A stretch of 64,000 nucleotides of DNA from Microtetraspora glauca (GTDB lineage: Bacteria > Actinomycetota > Actinomycetes > Streptomycetales > Streptomycetaceae): contig JOFO01000005.1 in NCBI GenBank assembly GCA_000721275.1, positions 62,001 to 126,000 on the forward strand, in the 5' to 3' direction. The position numbers were made by a program, and so were the translations under genes. The first letter of the stretch is position 1. Every line of letters starts with the position of its first letter. Shown in pieces: positions 32,701-43,077 of this stretch. The notes beneath the pieces were generated by a model. The model saw nothing but the letters and a program-made list of their open reading frames with translations. It did not search any database and had not been told where the DNA came from.

Positions 32701-32760
32701 TCCGCATCCCTTCGCATCCCTTCGCATCCCTCCGCATCCCTCCGTATCCCTTCGCGTCCC
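32701..32760. repeat. Six tandem 10-bp repeats, consensus TYCGCATCCC
   Basis: Exactly six consecutive 10-bp units run from 32701 to 32760: tccgcatccc, ttcgcatccc (twice), tccgcatccc, tccgtatccc, ttcgcgtccc. They fill most of the gap between the SIS gene and the aldolase and end 11 bp before the aldolase ATG. Confidence 0.95.
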
Positions 32761-32771
32761 GGAGCAGGACC

Positions 32772-33608
32772 ATGCCCCTGACCCAGACCCACGAGATCGT
32801 CCGGCGGGCCCGCGCCGCCGGTGCCGGTGTCGGCGCCTTCAACGTCCTGCAGCTGGAGCACGCGCAGGCCATCGTGGCCGGTGCCGAGCGGGCCGGCCGG
32901 CCCGTCGTCCTCCAGATCAGCGAGAACACCGTCCGCTACCACGGGGCCCTCGAACCCGTCGCGCTCGCCTCGCTGGCCCTGGCCCGCGCCGCCAAGACGC
33001 CGGTCGCCGTGCACCTCGACCACGCCGAGAACCCGGACCTCGTGCGCGAGGCCGTGGAACTCGGCCTGGGATCCGTCATGTTCGACGCCGCCAGGCTGCC
33101 GTACGACGAGAACGTGGCCGCGACCCGCGAGGTCGTCGAGCACTGCCACCGGCACGGGGTGCACGTGGAGGCCGAACTCGGCGAGATCGGCGGCAAGGGC
33201 GGCGCCCACGACCCCGGCGTCCGGACCGACCCCGAGGAGGCGCGCGCGTTCGTCGCCGCGACCGGCGTCGACGCCCTCGCCGTCGCCGTCGGGAGCGTCC
33301 ACCAGATGGTCACCCGCGACGCGGTCCTGGACCTCGGCCTGATCGCCCGGCTGCGGGCCGCCGTCGACGTCCCGCTGGTGCTGCACGGCTCCTCGGGCGT
33401 CCCGGACGCGCTGCTCGCCCGGGCGGTCGCCGCGGGCATGACCAAGGTGAACGTCTCCACCCACCTGAACAAGGCGTTCACCGGCGCCGTGCGCGACCAC
33501 CTCGCCGCCCACCCCGCCGAGGTCGACCCGCGCCGCTACCTCACGCCGGCCCGCGCCGCCGTCGCCGACGCCGTCGCCCACCTCCTCGGTCTGCTCGACC
33601 CGCACTGA
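32772..33608 (+). CDS. Class II fructose/tagatose-bisphosphate aldolase
   Basis: The 278-residue protein has the zinc-dependent aldolase signature: 'VHLDHAENPDLVREAVELG' with H81-x-D83-H84, 'VEAELGEIGGKGG' with E135, H177 in 'SVHQMV', and H205 in 'LHGSSG'. 'KVNVST' (225-230) is the phosphate-binding end. The length is that of GatY/KbaY/AgaY rather than of the longer FbaA. It would cleave tagatose- or fructose-1,6-bisphosphate to two triose phosphates. The ATG at 32772 follows ggagcagg, next to the 10-bp repeats. It lies in operon with the SIS gene. Confidence 0.9.
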   Translation: MPLTQTHEIVRRARAAGAGVGAFNVLQLEHAQAIVAGAERAGRPVVLQISENTVRYHGALEPVALASLALARAAKTPVAVHLDHAENPDLVREAVELGLGSVMFDAARLPYDENVAATREVVEHCHRHGVHVEAELGEIGGKGGAHDPGVRTDPEEARAFVAATGVDALAVAVGSVHQMVTRDAVLDLGLIARLRAAVDVPLVLHGSSGVPDALLARAVAAGMTKVNVSTHLNKAFTGAVRDHLAAHPAEVDPRRYLTPARAAVADAVAHLLGLLDPH

Positions 33609-33635
33609 CCCGCACCGACCTCCCCGAACGAGCGA

Positions 33636-33683
33636 CGACGACAGCGCCCCCGCGACCGGAAGGTCGCGGGGGCGCTGTCGTCG
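33636..33683. terminator. Bidirectional terminator, 22-bp stem
   Basis: The arms at 33636-33657 and 33662-33683 (core GCGCCCCCGCGACC / GGTCGCGGGGGCGC) pair perfectly over 22 bp around a GGAA loop. The hairpin lies between the converging aldolase and katG genes. Confidence 0.85.
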
Positions 33684-33702
33684 AGCGGGGTGGTGCGGGG
33701 GA

Positions 33703-36063
<2,361 letters not shown>

Positions 36064-36084
36064 TCAACGAAACAGATCCTACAA

Positions 36085-36097
36085 TGGACGAAGTCCA
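36085..36097. promoter_or_regulatory. Possible CatR/Fur-family operator
   Basis: TGGAC-GAA-GTCCA is a perfect 5-bp inverted repeat with a 3-bp spacer, inside an AT-richer stretch between katG and the Fur-family gene. Its position fits a peroxide-sensing repressor site for the divergent pair. Confidence 0.5.
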
Positions 36098-36189
36098 AGT
36101 CAAGAACGACGTCAAAGCGAGGTGCCCGGCCCGGGCGGGACGCCCCCGCGCGCGCCGCGCCTCGCCGAGAAGGAACAGGTAGGCCCCCC

Positions 36190-36609
36190 ATGAGTGACCT
36201 GCTGGAGCGGCTGCGGGCCCGCGGCTGGCGCATGACGTCGCAGCGGCGAGTCGTCGCCGAGGTCCTCGCCGGCGAGCACGTGCACCTCACCGCCGACGAG
36301 GTGCACGCGCGCGCCGTGGAGCGACTTCCCGAGATCGCCCGGGCGACCGTCTACAACACGCTCGGCGAACTCGTCTCCCTCGGCGAGGTCGTGGAGCTCT
36401 CCACCGACGGCCGCGCCAAGCGGTACGACCCCAACGCCCGCCACCCGCACCAGCACCTGGTCTGCACCGAGTGCGGCACCATCCGCGACGTCCGCCCCGC
36501 CGGCGACCCGCTGGCCGCCCTGCCCGACTCCGAGCGCTACGGCTTCACCGTCTCCAAGGTCGACGTCACCTACCGGGGCCGCTGCCCGTCCTGCGCCCGC
36601 ACGGTCTGA
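36190..36609 (+). CDS. catR: CatR, PerR-type Fur family regulator
   Basis: The 139-residue protein has a Fur winged helix with 'LTADEVHARAVERLPEIARATVYNTLGELVSLGEV' and two C-x2-C zinc pairs (C92/C95 in 'VCTECG' and C132/C135 in 'RCPSCA'). His-rich 'RHPHQHL' (84-90) lies at the regulatory metal site. This matches CatR/PerR regulators that bind DNA with Fe/Mn and let go when H2O2 oxidises the metal-site histidines. It is divergent from katG, the expected target. The ATG at 36190 is preceded by aggaacaggtagg. Confidence 0.9.
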   Translation: MSDLLERLRARGWRMTSQRRVVAEVLAGEHVHLTADEVHARAVERLPEIARATVYNTLGELVSLGEVVELSTDGRAKRYDPNARHPHQHLVCTECGTIRDVRPAGDPLAALPDSERYGFTVSKVDVTYRGRCPSCARTV

Positions 36610-36740
36610 CGGGCGGACGCGCGCCGGGGCGGCGGCTTCCCGCGCCGCCGCTCCCGGGGTCGTACGCCCTGTGGCCGCCGCCCCCGGAGCCGTACCGAAC
36701 GGACGGGCGACCCGGTGGGGGCGCCGCGTAGGCTCGTGGC

Positions 36741-37697
36741 GTGCCACCCACCCGTCTGTACCGCGTCGCCGTCCTCGTCCTCGAAGGCGCCAAGCCCCTG
36801 GACGTCGGCATCCCCGCCCAGGTGTTCACGACCCGCGCGAGCATGCCCTACGAAGTCCGCGTCTGCGGCGCCACCCCGGGCCTGGTCGCCGGCGGCGACG
36901 GGCTCTCCTACGACGTCGCCCACGGCCTCGACGCCCTCGGCTGGGCCGACATCGTCTTCGTCCCCGGCTACCGCTTCCCCGACCGCGAGGACCCGCCCCG
37001 TGCCGTCGTCGAGGCCCTCATCGCCGCGCACGCGCGCGGGGCCCGGCTCGCCGCCATCTCCACCGGCGCCTTCGCGCTCGCCGCCACCGGCCTCCTCGAC
37101 GGCCGGCGCGCCACCACCCACTGGCACTACGCCCGCGCCCTCGCCGAGAAGTGGCCCCTCGTCCACGTCGACGAGAACGTCCTCTTCGTCGACGAGGGCA
37201 GCGTCCTCACCTCCGCCGGCGCCGCCTCCGGCCTCGACCTCTGCCTCCACATCCTCCGCGGCGACCTCGGCGTCGGTGCCGCCAACCACGCCGCCCGCCG
37301 GCTCGTCGCCGCCCCCTACCGCAGCGGCGGCCAGGCCCAGTACGTCCCCCGCAGTGTCCCCGAACCGCACGGTGAACGCTTCGCCGCCACCCGCGAATGG
37401 GTCCTCCACCACCTCGACGAACCCCTCACCCTCGACGTCCTCGCCCGGCACGCCGCCGTCTCCGCGCGCACCTTCTCCCGCCGCTTCGTAGAGGAGACCG
37501 GCTACACCCCCATGCAGTGGCTGCTCCGCGCCCGCGTCGACCGCGCCCGCGAACTCCTCGAACGCTCCGAACTCGGCGTCGAGCAGATCGCCGCCGAGAC
37601 CGGCCTCGGCACCGGCGCCAACCTGCGGATGCACTTCCAGCGGATCCTCGGCACCACCCCCAGCGACTACCGGCGCACCTTCACCCAGGGCGACTGA
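36741..37697 (+). CDS. GlxA-type AraC transcriptional regulator
   Basis: The 318-residue protein combines a DJ-1/PfpI-like class I glutamine-amidotransferase domain (about 6-190) with two AraC HTH motifs (about 215-316). The C-terminal part has 'VSARTFSRRFVEETGYTPMQWLLRARVDRARELLERSELGVEQIAAETG'. The DJ-1 site nucleophile 'AISTGAFALAATGLLDGRRATTHW' has Thr where Cys is usual, so enzyme activity is unlikely and ligand sensing is the probable role. The GTG start opens the frame. The target is not obvious from the neighbours. Confidence 0.9.
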   Translation: MPPTRLYRVAVLVLEGAKPLDVGIPAQVFTTRASMPYEVRVCGATPGLVAGGDGLSYDVAHGLDALGWADIVFVPGYRFPDREDPPRAVVEALIAAHARGARLAAISTGAFALAATGLLDGRRATTHWHYARALAEKWPLVHVDENVLFVDEGSVLTSAGAASGLDLCLHILRGDLGVGAANHAARRLVAAPYRSGGQAQYVPRSVPEPHGERFAATREWVLHHLDEPLTLDVLARHAAVSARTFSRRFVEETGYTPMQWLLRARVDRARELLERSELGVEQIAAETGLGTGANLRMHFQRILGTTPSDYRRTFTQGD

Positions 37698-37848
37698 CGG
37701 CCCCTCCCGGGCGCCCCTCCCGGCCCCCTCCCCGGCGCGATCGCCAGATCTTGGCACGATCCTTGCGGACCATGGCGATCTCGCCCCTGCCGCGCGGAGG
37801 CGCGGCGCGCGAGGCTGGGTCCCGAAGAAACGGAAGGGACCCCGCATC

Positions 37849-38844
37849 ATGACTCGCATCGCCATCAACGGTTTCGGTCGCATCGGCCGCAACGTGCTCC
37901 GCGCCCTCCTGGAGCGCGACACCACGCTGGAGGTCGTCGCCGTCAACGACCTCACCGAGCCCAAGGCGCTCGCCCGTCTCCTCGCCTTCGACTCCACCTC
38001 CGGCCGCCTCGGCCGCCCGGTCTCCGTCGACGGCGACACCCTCGTCGTCGACGGCCGCCGCATCAAGGTCCTCGCCGAGCGCGAGCCGGCCAACCTCCCC
38101 TGGGCCGAGCTGGGCGTCGACATCGTCCTGGAGGCCACCGGTCGCTTCACCAGCGCCAAGGACGCCCGCCTCCACCTCGACGCCGGCGCGAAGAAGGTCC
38201 TCGTCAGCGCCCCCTCCGACGGCGCCGACGTCACCCTCGCCTACGGCGTGAACAGCGACACGTACGACGCCGAGCTGCACACGATCGTCTCCAACGCCTC
38301 CTGCACCACCAACGCGCTCGCCCCGCTGGCCGCCGTCCTCGACGAGCTGGCCGGCATCGAGCACGGCTTCATGACGACCGTGCACGCCTACACCCAGGAG
38401 CAGAACCTCCAGGACGGCCCGCACCGCGACGCCCGCCGCGCCCGCAACGCCGCCGTCAACATCGTGCCCACCAGCACCGGCGCCGCGAAGGCCATCGGCC
38501 TCGTCCTGCCGCAGCTGGACGGCAAGCTCTCCGGCGACTCCATCCGCGTCCCCGTGCCGGTCGGCTCCATCGTCGAGCTGAACACCACGGTCTCCCGCGA
38601 GGTCACCCGCGAGCAGATCCTCGACGCCTACCGCGAGGCCGCGGCGGGCAAGCTCGCCGGCGTCCTGGAGTACTCGGAGGACGAGCTGGTCTCCTCCGAC
38701 ATCACCGGCAACCCGCACTCCTCCATCTTCGACGCCGCCCTCACCCGCGTCGACGGCCGCCACGTCAAGGTCGTCGCCTGGTACGACAACGAGTGGGGCT
38801 TCTCCAACCGCGTCATCGACACGCTGCAGCTGCTCGCCGGCTGA
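37849..38844 (+). CDS. gap: Glyceraldehyde-3-phosphate dehydrogenase, type I
   Basis: The 331-residue protein has the NAD domain 'INGFGRIGRNVLRALL', D34 in 'VNDLTEP' (NAD rather than NADP specificity), the active-site 'SNASCTTNALAPL' with C152, and the C-terminal 'WYDNEWGFSNRVIDTL'. It oxidises glyceraldehyde-3-phosphate to 1,3-bisphosphoglycerate in glycolysis. The ATG at 37849 follows cggaaggg. Confidence 0.98.
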   Translation: MTRIAINGFGRIGRNVLRALLERDTTLEVVAVNDLTEPKALARLLAFDSTSGRLGRPVSVDGDTLVVDGRRIKVLAEREPANLPWAELGVDIVLEATGRFTSAKDARLHLDAGAKKVLVSAPSDGADVTLAYGVNSDTYDAELHTIVSNASCTTNALAPLAAVLDELAGIEHGFMTTVHAYTQEQNLQDGPHRDARRARNAAVNIVPTSTGAAKAIGLVLPQLDGKLSGDSIRVPVPVGSIVELNTTVSREVTREQILDAYREAAAGKLAGVLEYSEDELVSSDITGNPHSSIFDAALTRVDGRHVKVVAWYDNEWGFSNRVIDTLQLLAG

Positions 38845-38865
38845 CCCCGCGTCACCACGCCGCAC

Positions 38866-38903
38866 GACGACGCCCCCTCGGCTCCGACCGAGGGGGCGTT
38901 GTC
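38866..38903 (+). terminator. Terminator after gap
   Basis: A 16-bp stem (38866-38881 with 38888-38903, one G-U pair) with the core CGCCCCCTCGG / CCGAGGGGGCG and a 6-nt loop lies 21 nt after the gap stop. Confidence 0.75.
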
Positions 38904-38928
38904 AGTGCCGCGTGCCACCATGTCGATC

Positions 38929-39585
38929 ATGAGCCGAATCATCTCGTACACCACCGGCGACCGTGCCGAGGTCGTCGCGTACCTGGGCGCCGCCGACCGC
39001 CTCACCGACGACCAGCGGCGCGTGCTCGCCATGATGCGCGAGCGGGCCGAGGCCAGCCAGCGCGACCTCGACCGCCAGGAACTCGACTGGGACCTGACCG
39101 TTCCCGAAGCGCTGGAACACCTCATCGAGGGCCGCGCCGACGCGAAGGGCACGTACGCCGGGAAGGCGTACGCCCGGGCGCTCCAGCACATCATCGACTT
39201 CTGCGGATCCGACCCCGCCGACCTGGGCGTCTTCTCCAAGCCCAGCACCTTCTTCGGCCTGCTCGACGACCAGTTGCGGCAGCACGGCGTGCCGGCCGGG
39301 CTGCTGCCGCACGGCTACCTCTTCTCCGGCCCGCCGGACGAGATCCCCTTCCCGATCCCGTACGCGATCGACGGCCCCGACATAGGGATGCTGCCGCTCG
39401 ACAGGGCGAAGCCGGCCGTCGACGCCTACCGGGCGGTCCGCGACAAGATCGACCCGGACTTCGTGTACGACCTCGACCTCCTCACCGAGAAGCTGGAGTT
39501 CGAGCACGAGGAGTGGGAGTCCACCAAGGCGCGCGGGTACGACTGGTACACCCACGACACCGTCTTCTTCTCCATCAACGGCTGA
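38929..39585 (+). CDS. DUF7691-like hypothetical protein
   Basis: The 218-residue protein begins 'MSRIISYTTGDRAEVVAYLGAADRLTDDQRRVLAMMRERAEASQRDL' and ends 'FEHEEWESTKARGYDWYTHDTVFFSING'. I recognise it only as the kind of Streptomyces protein assigned to DUF7691. Tyr/Trp-rich blocks and acidic residues suggest a folded cytosolic protein, but no motif points to an activity. The ATG at 38929 is preferred over two upstream in-frame ATGs. It overlaps the stop of the converging acyl-CoA dehydrogenase gene by 11 bp and marks the left border of the steroid locus. Confidence 0.6.
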   Translation: MSRIISYTTGDRAEVVAYLGAADRLTDDQRRVLAMMRERAEASQRDLDRQELDWDLTVPEALEHLIEGRADAKGTYAGKAYARALQHIIDFCGSDPADLGVFSKPSTFFGLLDDQLRQHGVPAGLLPHGYLFSGPPDEIPFPIPYAIDGPDIGMLPLDRAKPAVDAYRAVRDKIDPDFVYDLDLLTEKLEFEHEEWESTKARGYDWYTHDTVFFSING

Positions 39586-40669
39586 CCGGGACCGGACCGG
39601 GCAGGCCGAGGACGGCGGCCAGCCGTGCGCGGTGCCAGTGCGGCGGGCCGAAGAGCCGCCCGGAGCCGTGCGCCCGCTTGAAGTAGCGGTGGGCGTCGTG
39701 CTCCCAGGTGACGCCGATCCCGCCGTGCAGCTGGATCATCTCCCCGGCCACCTCCGAGAACGCCTCGGAGCAGACCGACCTGGCGGTGGCCGCGAGCCGC
39801 GTCAGCTCCGGCCCGCGCACCCCTTCGGCGGCGGCGAAGGCGGCGCCCAGCGCGGCGGAACGGGCCGACTCCACCCGCACGTACGCGTCCGCCAGCCGGT
39901 GCTTCACCGCCTGGAACGAGCCGATCGGGCGCCCGAACTGCACCCGCTCCCCGGCGTACGCCACCGTCCGCTCCAGGCAGTGCGCGGCGGCGCCCACCTG
40001 CTCCGCCGCGAGCGCCGCGCAGGCCAGGTCGAGGACGTGCCGCAGCACCCGCCCGCCGTCGCCGTCCGCGCCGACCGGCCGGCCCTCCGCCCCGTCCAGC
40101 ACGATCCGGGCCTGCGCCCGGGTCGTGTCCATCGGCACCGGCTCCTCGACGCGGACGCCCGGCGCGTCGCCGGGCACCGCGAAGAGCGAGACCCCGGCGG
40201 GCGTCCGGGCGGCCACCAGCAGCGTCCCCGCCCGGGCCCCGTCCAGCACGTGCTGCTTCACCCCGGTGAGCCGCGAGCCGCCCCCCGGTCCGGGGACGGC
40301 CTCGGTCCGGACCGCGTCCGGGTCCCACGAGCCTGCCTCGGCCCAGGCCAGGGCCGCCGTCGCGCCGCCCGAGACCAGGCCCGGCAGCAGCGCGGCGCAC
40401 TGCCCGGCGTCACCGGCGGCCAGCAGCGCCTGCACCGCGAGCACGGCGGAGCCGAGGTACGGGACCGGGCTCAGCTCCCGCCCCAGCTCCTCCATCACCA
40501 CATGGACCTCGACGGCCCCGCAGCCCGCGCCGCCGTACTCCTCCGGCACGGCGAGCCCCGCCACGCCGATCTGCTCGGCCAGCGGCCGCCAGGCCGCCTC
40601 GCCCGGATGGCGCCGCAGCAACCGGCGTACCTCCGCGCCCAGTTCCTCCTGCTCATCGGTCAGCCTCAT
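39575..40669 (-). CDS. Acyl-CoA dehydrogenase (FadE32/33-like, IpdE subunit type)
   Basis: The 364-residue protein has the acyl-CoA dehydrogenase fold: N-terminal 'GLAVPEEYGGAGCGAVEVHVVMEELGREL', middle beta region, and C-terminal 'ERVQFGRPIGSFQAVKHRLAD' with 'QLHGGIGVTWEHDAHRYFKRAHGS'. The segment 'TWEHD' sits where many steroid-catabolic FadE proteins place their base. It lies last in a minus-strand operon (ECH, two other dehydrogenases, MFS), resembling mycobacterial FadE31-33. I infer ring C/D propionyl side-chain oxidation, probably as half of a heterotetramer with the 330-residue partner. It overlaps the MFS gene by 4 nt. Confidence 0.85.
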   Translation of the reverse strand: MRLTDEQEELGAEVRRLLRRHPGEAAWRPLAEQIGVAGLAVPEEYGGAGCGAVEVHVVMEELGRELSPVPYLGSAVLAVQALLAAGDAGQCAALLPGLVSGGATAALAWAEAGSWDPDAVRTEAVPGPGGGSRLTGVKQHVLDGARAGTLLVAARTPAGVSLFAVPGDAPGVRVEEPVPMDTTRAQARIVLDGAEGRPVGADGDGGRVLRHVLDLACAALAAEQVGAAAHCLERTVAYAGERVQFGRPIGSFQAVKHRLADAYVRVESARSAALGAAFAAAEGVRGPELTRLAATARSVCSEAFSEVAGEMIQLHGGIGVTWEHDAHRYFKRAHGSGRLFGPPHWHRARLAAVLGLPGPVPVSR

Positions 40670-42042
40670 GCCTCTGCTCCCTTCTCGTGGGCGGGTGCGG
40701 TGGGGGTGCTCCCCGGCGCCGGGGCGTCCTCGGCGGACAGGTCCCGGCCCAGGGTCTCGGCGGTGCGCCCGATCGCGGCGGCGGTGACCAGGCCGCAGAC
40801 GACGGCGAGGACCGCGAGCGGGGCGCTGCCGGCGCGGTCCGCGAGCAGCGCGCCGGCGACGAGCGGGGTGAAGCCGCCGCCGGCCAGGGCGGCCAGCTGG
40901 TAGCCGAGCGAGGCGCCGGTGTAGCGGACCCGGGTGCCGAACAGCTCCGCGAGCAGCGGTCCGAGCGGCGCGTACATCGCGGACTGCACGAGCTGCCCGA
41001 GGACCATGCCCGTGACCAGCAGCGCCGGCGTCCGGGTGTCGACCAGCGCGTAGACCGGGAAGGCCAGCACGACGATCCCGGTGGCGCCGCCGAGGACGAC
41101 GGCCCGGCGCCCCACCCGGTCCGAGAGCGCGGAGAACAGCGGGATGGCGGCGAGCCCGGCGAGCGAGGTGAAGACCAGACCGGTCATCACCTGCGCGGTG
41201 GTGTAGCCGATGCCGGTGGCGTAGGTGAGCATGTAGGTGCTGACGAGGGCGGTCAGGGCGAACGGGCCGATGCCGACCCCGCAGGCGAGGAGCAGGGTCC
41301 GGGGCCGGCGCAGCACCCCGGCCAGCGGCATGCCGGCGGGCCTCGCGGCCGTGTCCCGTCCGGCCGCCTGCCGGAAGAGCGGACTCTCCGTCACGGAGAG
41401 GCGCACGTACAGGCCGACGGCCAGGAGCACCGCGCTGAACAGGAACGGCAGCCGCCAGCCCCATTCCAGGAAGGCGTCGCGGGGGAGCGCGGAGACCAGG
41501 GCGACGGCGACGGTGGAGAGCAGGAAGCCGAGCGGGGAGCCCATCTGCATGACGCCGCTCCACAGGCCGCGCCGGCGCGGGTCGGCGTGCTCCACCACCA
41601 TGAGGGTGGCGCCCGCCCACTCGCCGCCGATGGCGACGCCCTGCACGACGCGGAAGAGGACGAGGAGGACGGGAGCGGCGACGCCGATCGTGTCGTACGT
41701 CGGCAGCACGCCGATGAGGAAGCTGGCCGCGCCCATCAGCACCATGGTGAGGACGAGCATGGACTTGCGGCCGAGCCGGTCGCCGAAGTGGCCGAAGACG
41801 GCGCCGCCGAGCGGCCGGGCCACATAGCCGGCGGCGAGCGTGCCGAAGGCGGCGATGGTGCCGGTGACGGGGTCGTCGCCGGGGAAGAAGAGCGGGCCGA
41901 AGGCGAGCGCGGCCATCGTGCCGTACAGCAGGAAGTCGTAGTACTCGATGACGGTGCCGAGCAGGCTGGACAGCGCCACCCGGCGCAGCAGGGCCGGGTC
42001 GGGGGCGCTCTCCGGGGTGTGCGGGGACGGTGCGGGGGACAT
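40666..42042 (-). CDS. MFS transporter, metabolite:H+ symporter family
   Basis: The 458-residue, 12-TM protein has MHS-family signatures: 'SSLLGTVIEYYDFLLYG', 'GHFGDRLGRKSMLV', 'RVVQGVAIGGEWAGATLMVVEHA', and the symmetric 'ALSDRVGRRAVVLGG'. Members move organic acids and aromatic or other metabolites with protons. Its position inside the acyl-CoA dehydrogenase operon (ATGA overlap with the next gene) suggests uptake of a steroid-derived acid or of a partially degraded intermediate. The substrate is inference. Confidence 0.92.
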   Translation of the reverse strand: MSPAPSPHTPESAPDPALLRRVALSSLLGTVIEYYDFLLYGTMAALAFGPLFFPGDDPVTGTIAAFGTLAAGYVARPLGGAVFGHFGDRLGRKSMLVLTMVLMGAASFLIGVLPTYDTIGVAAPVLLVLFRVVQGVAIGGEWAGATLMVVEHADPRRRGLWSGVMQMGSPLGFLLSTVAVALVSALPRDAFLEWGWRLPFLFSAVLLAVGLYVRLSVTESPLFRQAAGRDTAARPAGMPLAGVLRRPRTLLLACGVGIGPFALTALVSTYMLTYATGIGYTTAQVMTGLVFTSLAGLAAIPLFSALSDRVGRRAVVLGGATGIVVLAFPVYALVDTRTPALLVTGMVLGQLVQSAMYAPLGPLLAELFGTRVRYTGASLGYQLAALAGGGFTPLVAGALLADRAGSAPLAVLAVVCGLVTAAAIGRTAETLGRDLSAEDAPAPGSTPTAPAHEKGAEA

Positions 42043-42084
42043 GGGGCTCCCGGGTGCGGTGGGGAGGGGTGCGGTGGGGAGGGT

Positions 42085-43077
42085 TCACGGGGCGGGCGCG
42101 AGGACGCGGGCGCGGCAGGAGGCGGGGGAGCCCCAGGCGTCGCGGAGCGGGCGCGCCTTGCGGATCCACAGGGAGAGGTCCAGTTCGGCGGTGTAGCCGA
42201 CGGCGCCGTGCAGCTGGAGGGCGGTGCGGGCGGCGGCGTGGGCGGCCTCGCCGGCGGTGACCTTGGCGGCGGCGATCTCCCGGGGCGCGGTGCCGTGCGC
42301 GGCCAGGGTCAGGGCGGCCTCGTACAGCAGCGGCTGGGCGAACTCCAGGGCGAGCAGGGTGTCGGCGAGCCGGTGCTTGACGGCCTGGAACGAGCCGATG
42401 GGGACGCCGAACTGGGTGCGCTGCCGGGCGTGGGCGACGGTCCGGTCGAGCAGTGCCCGGCCGAGGCCCAGGCACTGGGCGGCGGTGGCGAGGGCGGCGA
42501 CCTCGGCGGCGTACCCGGTGGCGGCGGCGGCCTCGGGGCCGTGCGCCAGGACGGTGCCGCCGGAGGGTCGGGACAGCCGGCGGGCCGGGTCGGCGGAGGG
42601 CTGGACGGGGCCGGCGGTGGCGGTGAGGCGGACGGTGTCGCCGTCGGCGACGAGGACCGCGTCGGCGCTGTCGGCGTCGAGCGCGTAGGGGCCGGTGAGG
42701 TCCGGGACGCACAGCGACAGGGTCGCCTCGCCGGCGGCGACGCGCGGCAGCCACGCGGCGGAGGCGGTCTTGTCGCCGAGGCGGTCGAGGAGGGCGGCGG
42801 CGGCGACGGTCTCGGCGAGCGGGCCGGGGACGGCGTGCCGGCCGAGCTCGGTGAAGGCGACGGCCAGTTCCACCGGCAGCGGCCCCACGCCGTCGTACGC
42901 CTCGGGCACGGCGAGGGCGAAGACGCCCGCCTCCGCGAGCCGGGACCAGACGGCGCGGCCGGGACCGTGGTCGCCGGCGGCCCAGGCGCGGACGGCGCCG
43001 GGGGTGTCGGCGGCCGTCAGCAGGGCGTCCAGGGTGCGGGCGAACTCCCGCTGTTCGGCGTCGAGCAGGAAGCGCAT
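42085..43077 (-). CDS. Acyl-CoA dehydrogenase (short, FadE32/IpdE-like)
   Basis: The 330-residue protein is a compact acyl-CoA dehydrogenase starting 'MRFLLDAEQREFARTLDALL', with 'FALAVPEAYDGVGPLPVELAVAFTELGRHAV' and the C-terminal 'RTQFGVPIGSFQAVKHRLADTLLALEFAQPLLYEA' and 'QLHGAVGYTAELDLSLWIRK'. It is shorter than normal FadE proteins, as are subunits of the two-gene heterotetrameric steroid dehydrogenases. Its stop is 42 nt ahead of the MFS start; its own ATG overlaps the upstream dehydrogenase by 1 nt. A partner role with the 364-residue protein is inferred. Confidence 0.85.
   Translation of the reverse strand: MRFLLDAEQREFARTLDALLTAADTPGAVRAWAAGDHGPGRAVWSRLAEAGVFALAVPEAYDGVGPLPVELAVAFTELGRHAVPGPLAETVAAAALLDRLGDKTASAAWLPRVAAGEATLSLCVPDLTGPYALDADSADAVLVADGDTVRLTATAGPVQPSADPARRLSRPSGGTVLAHGPEAAAATGYAAEVAALATAAQCLGLGRALLDRTVAHARQRTQFGVPIGSFQAVKHRLADTLLALEFAQPLLYEAALTLAAHGTAPREIAAAKVTAGEAAHAAARTALQLHGAVGYTAELDLSLWIRKARPLRDAWGSPASCRARVLAPAP

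Noticed and set aside
32701..32760. CRISPR array
   Set aside because: The units are 10 bp and directly adjacent with no spacers and no cas genes; this is a simple tandem repeat.
37740..37849. Named promoter or operator for gap
   Set aside because: A TTGGCA-like -35 is present at about 37749, but no convincing -10 at 16-18 bp; the region was left without a call.
39575..42754. Long frame suggesting a 1059-residue dehydrogenase fusion
   Set aside because: The upstream part is a shadow of the MFS and dehydrogenase genes. The real protein begins at 40669 with an ATGA overlap to the MFS gene.
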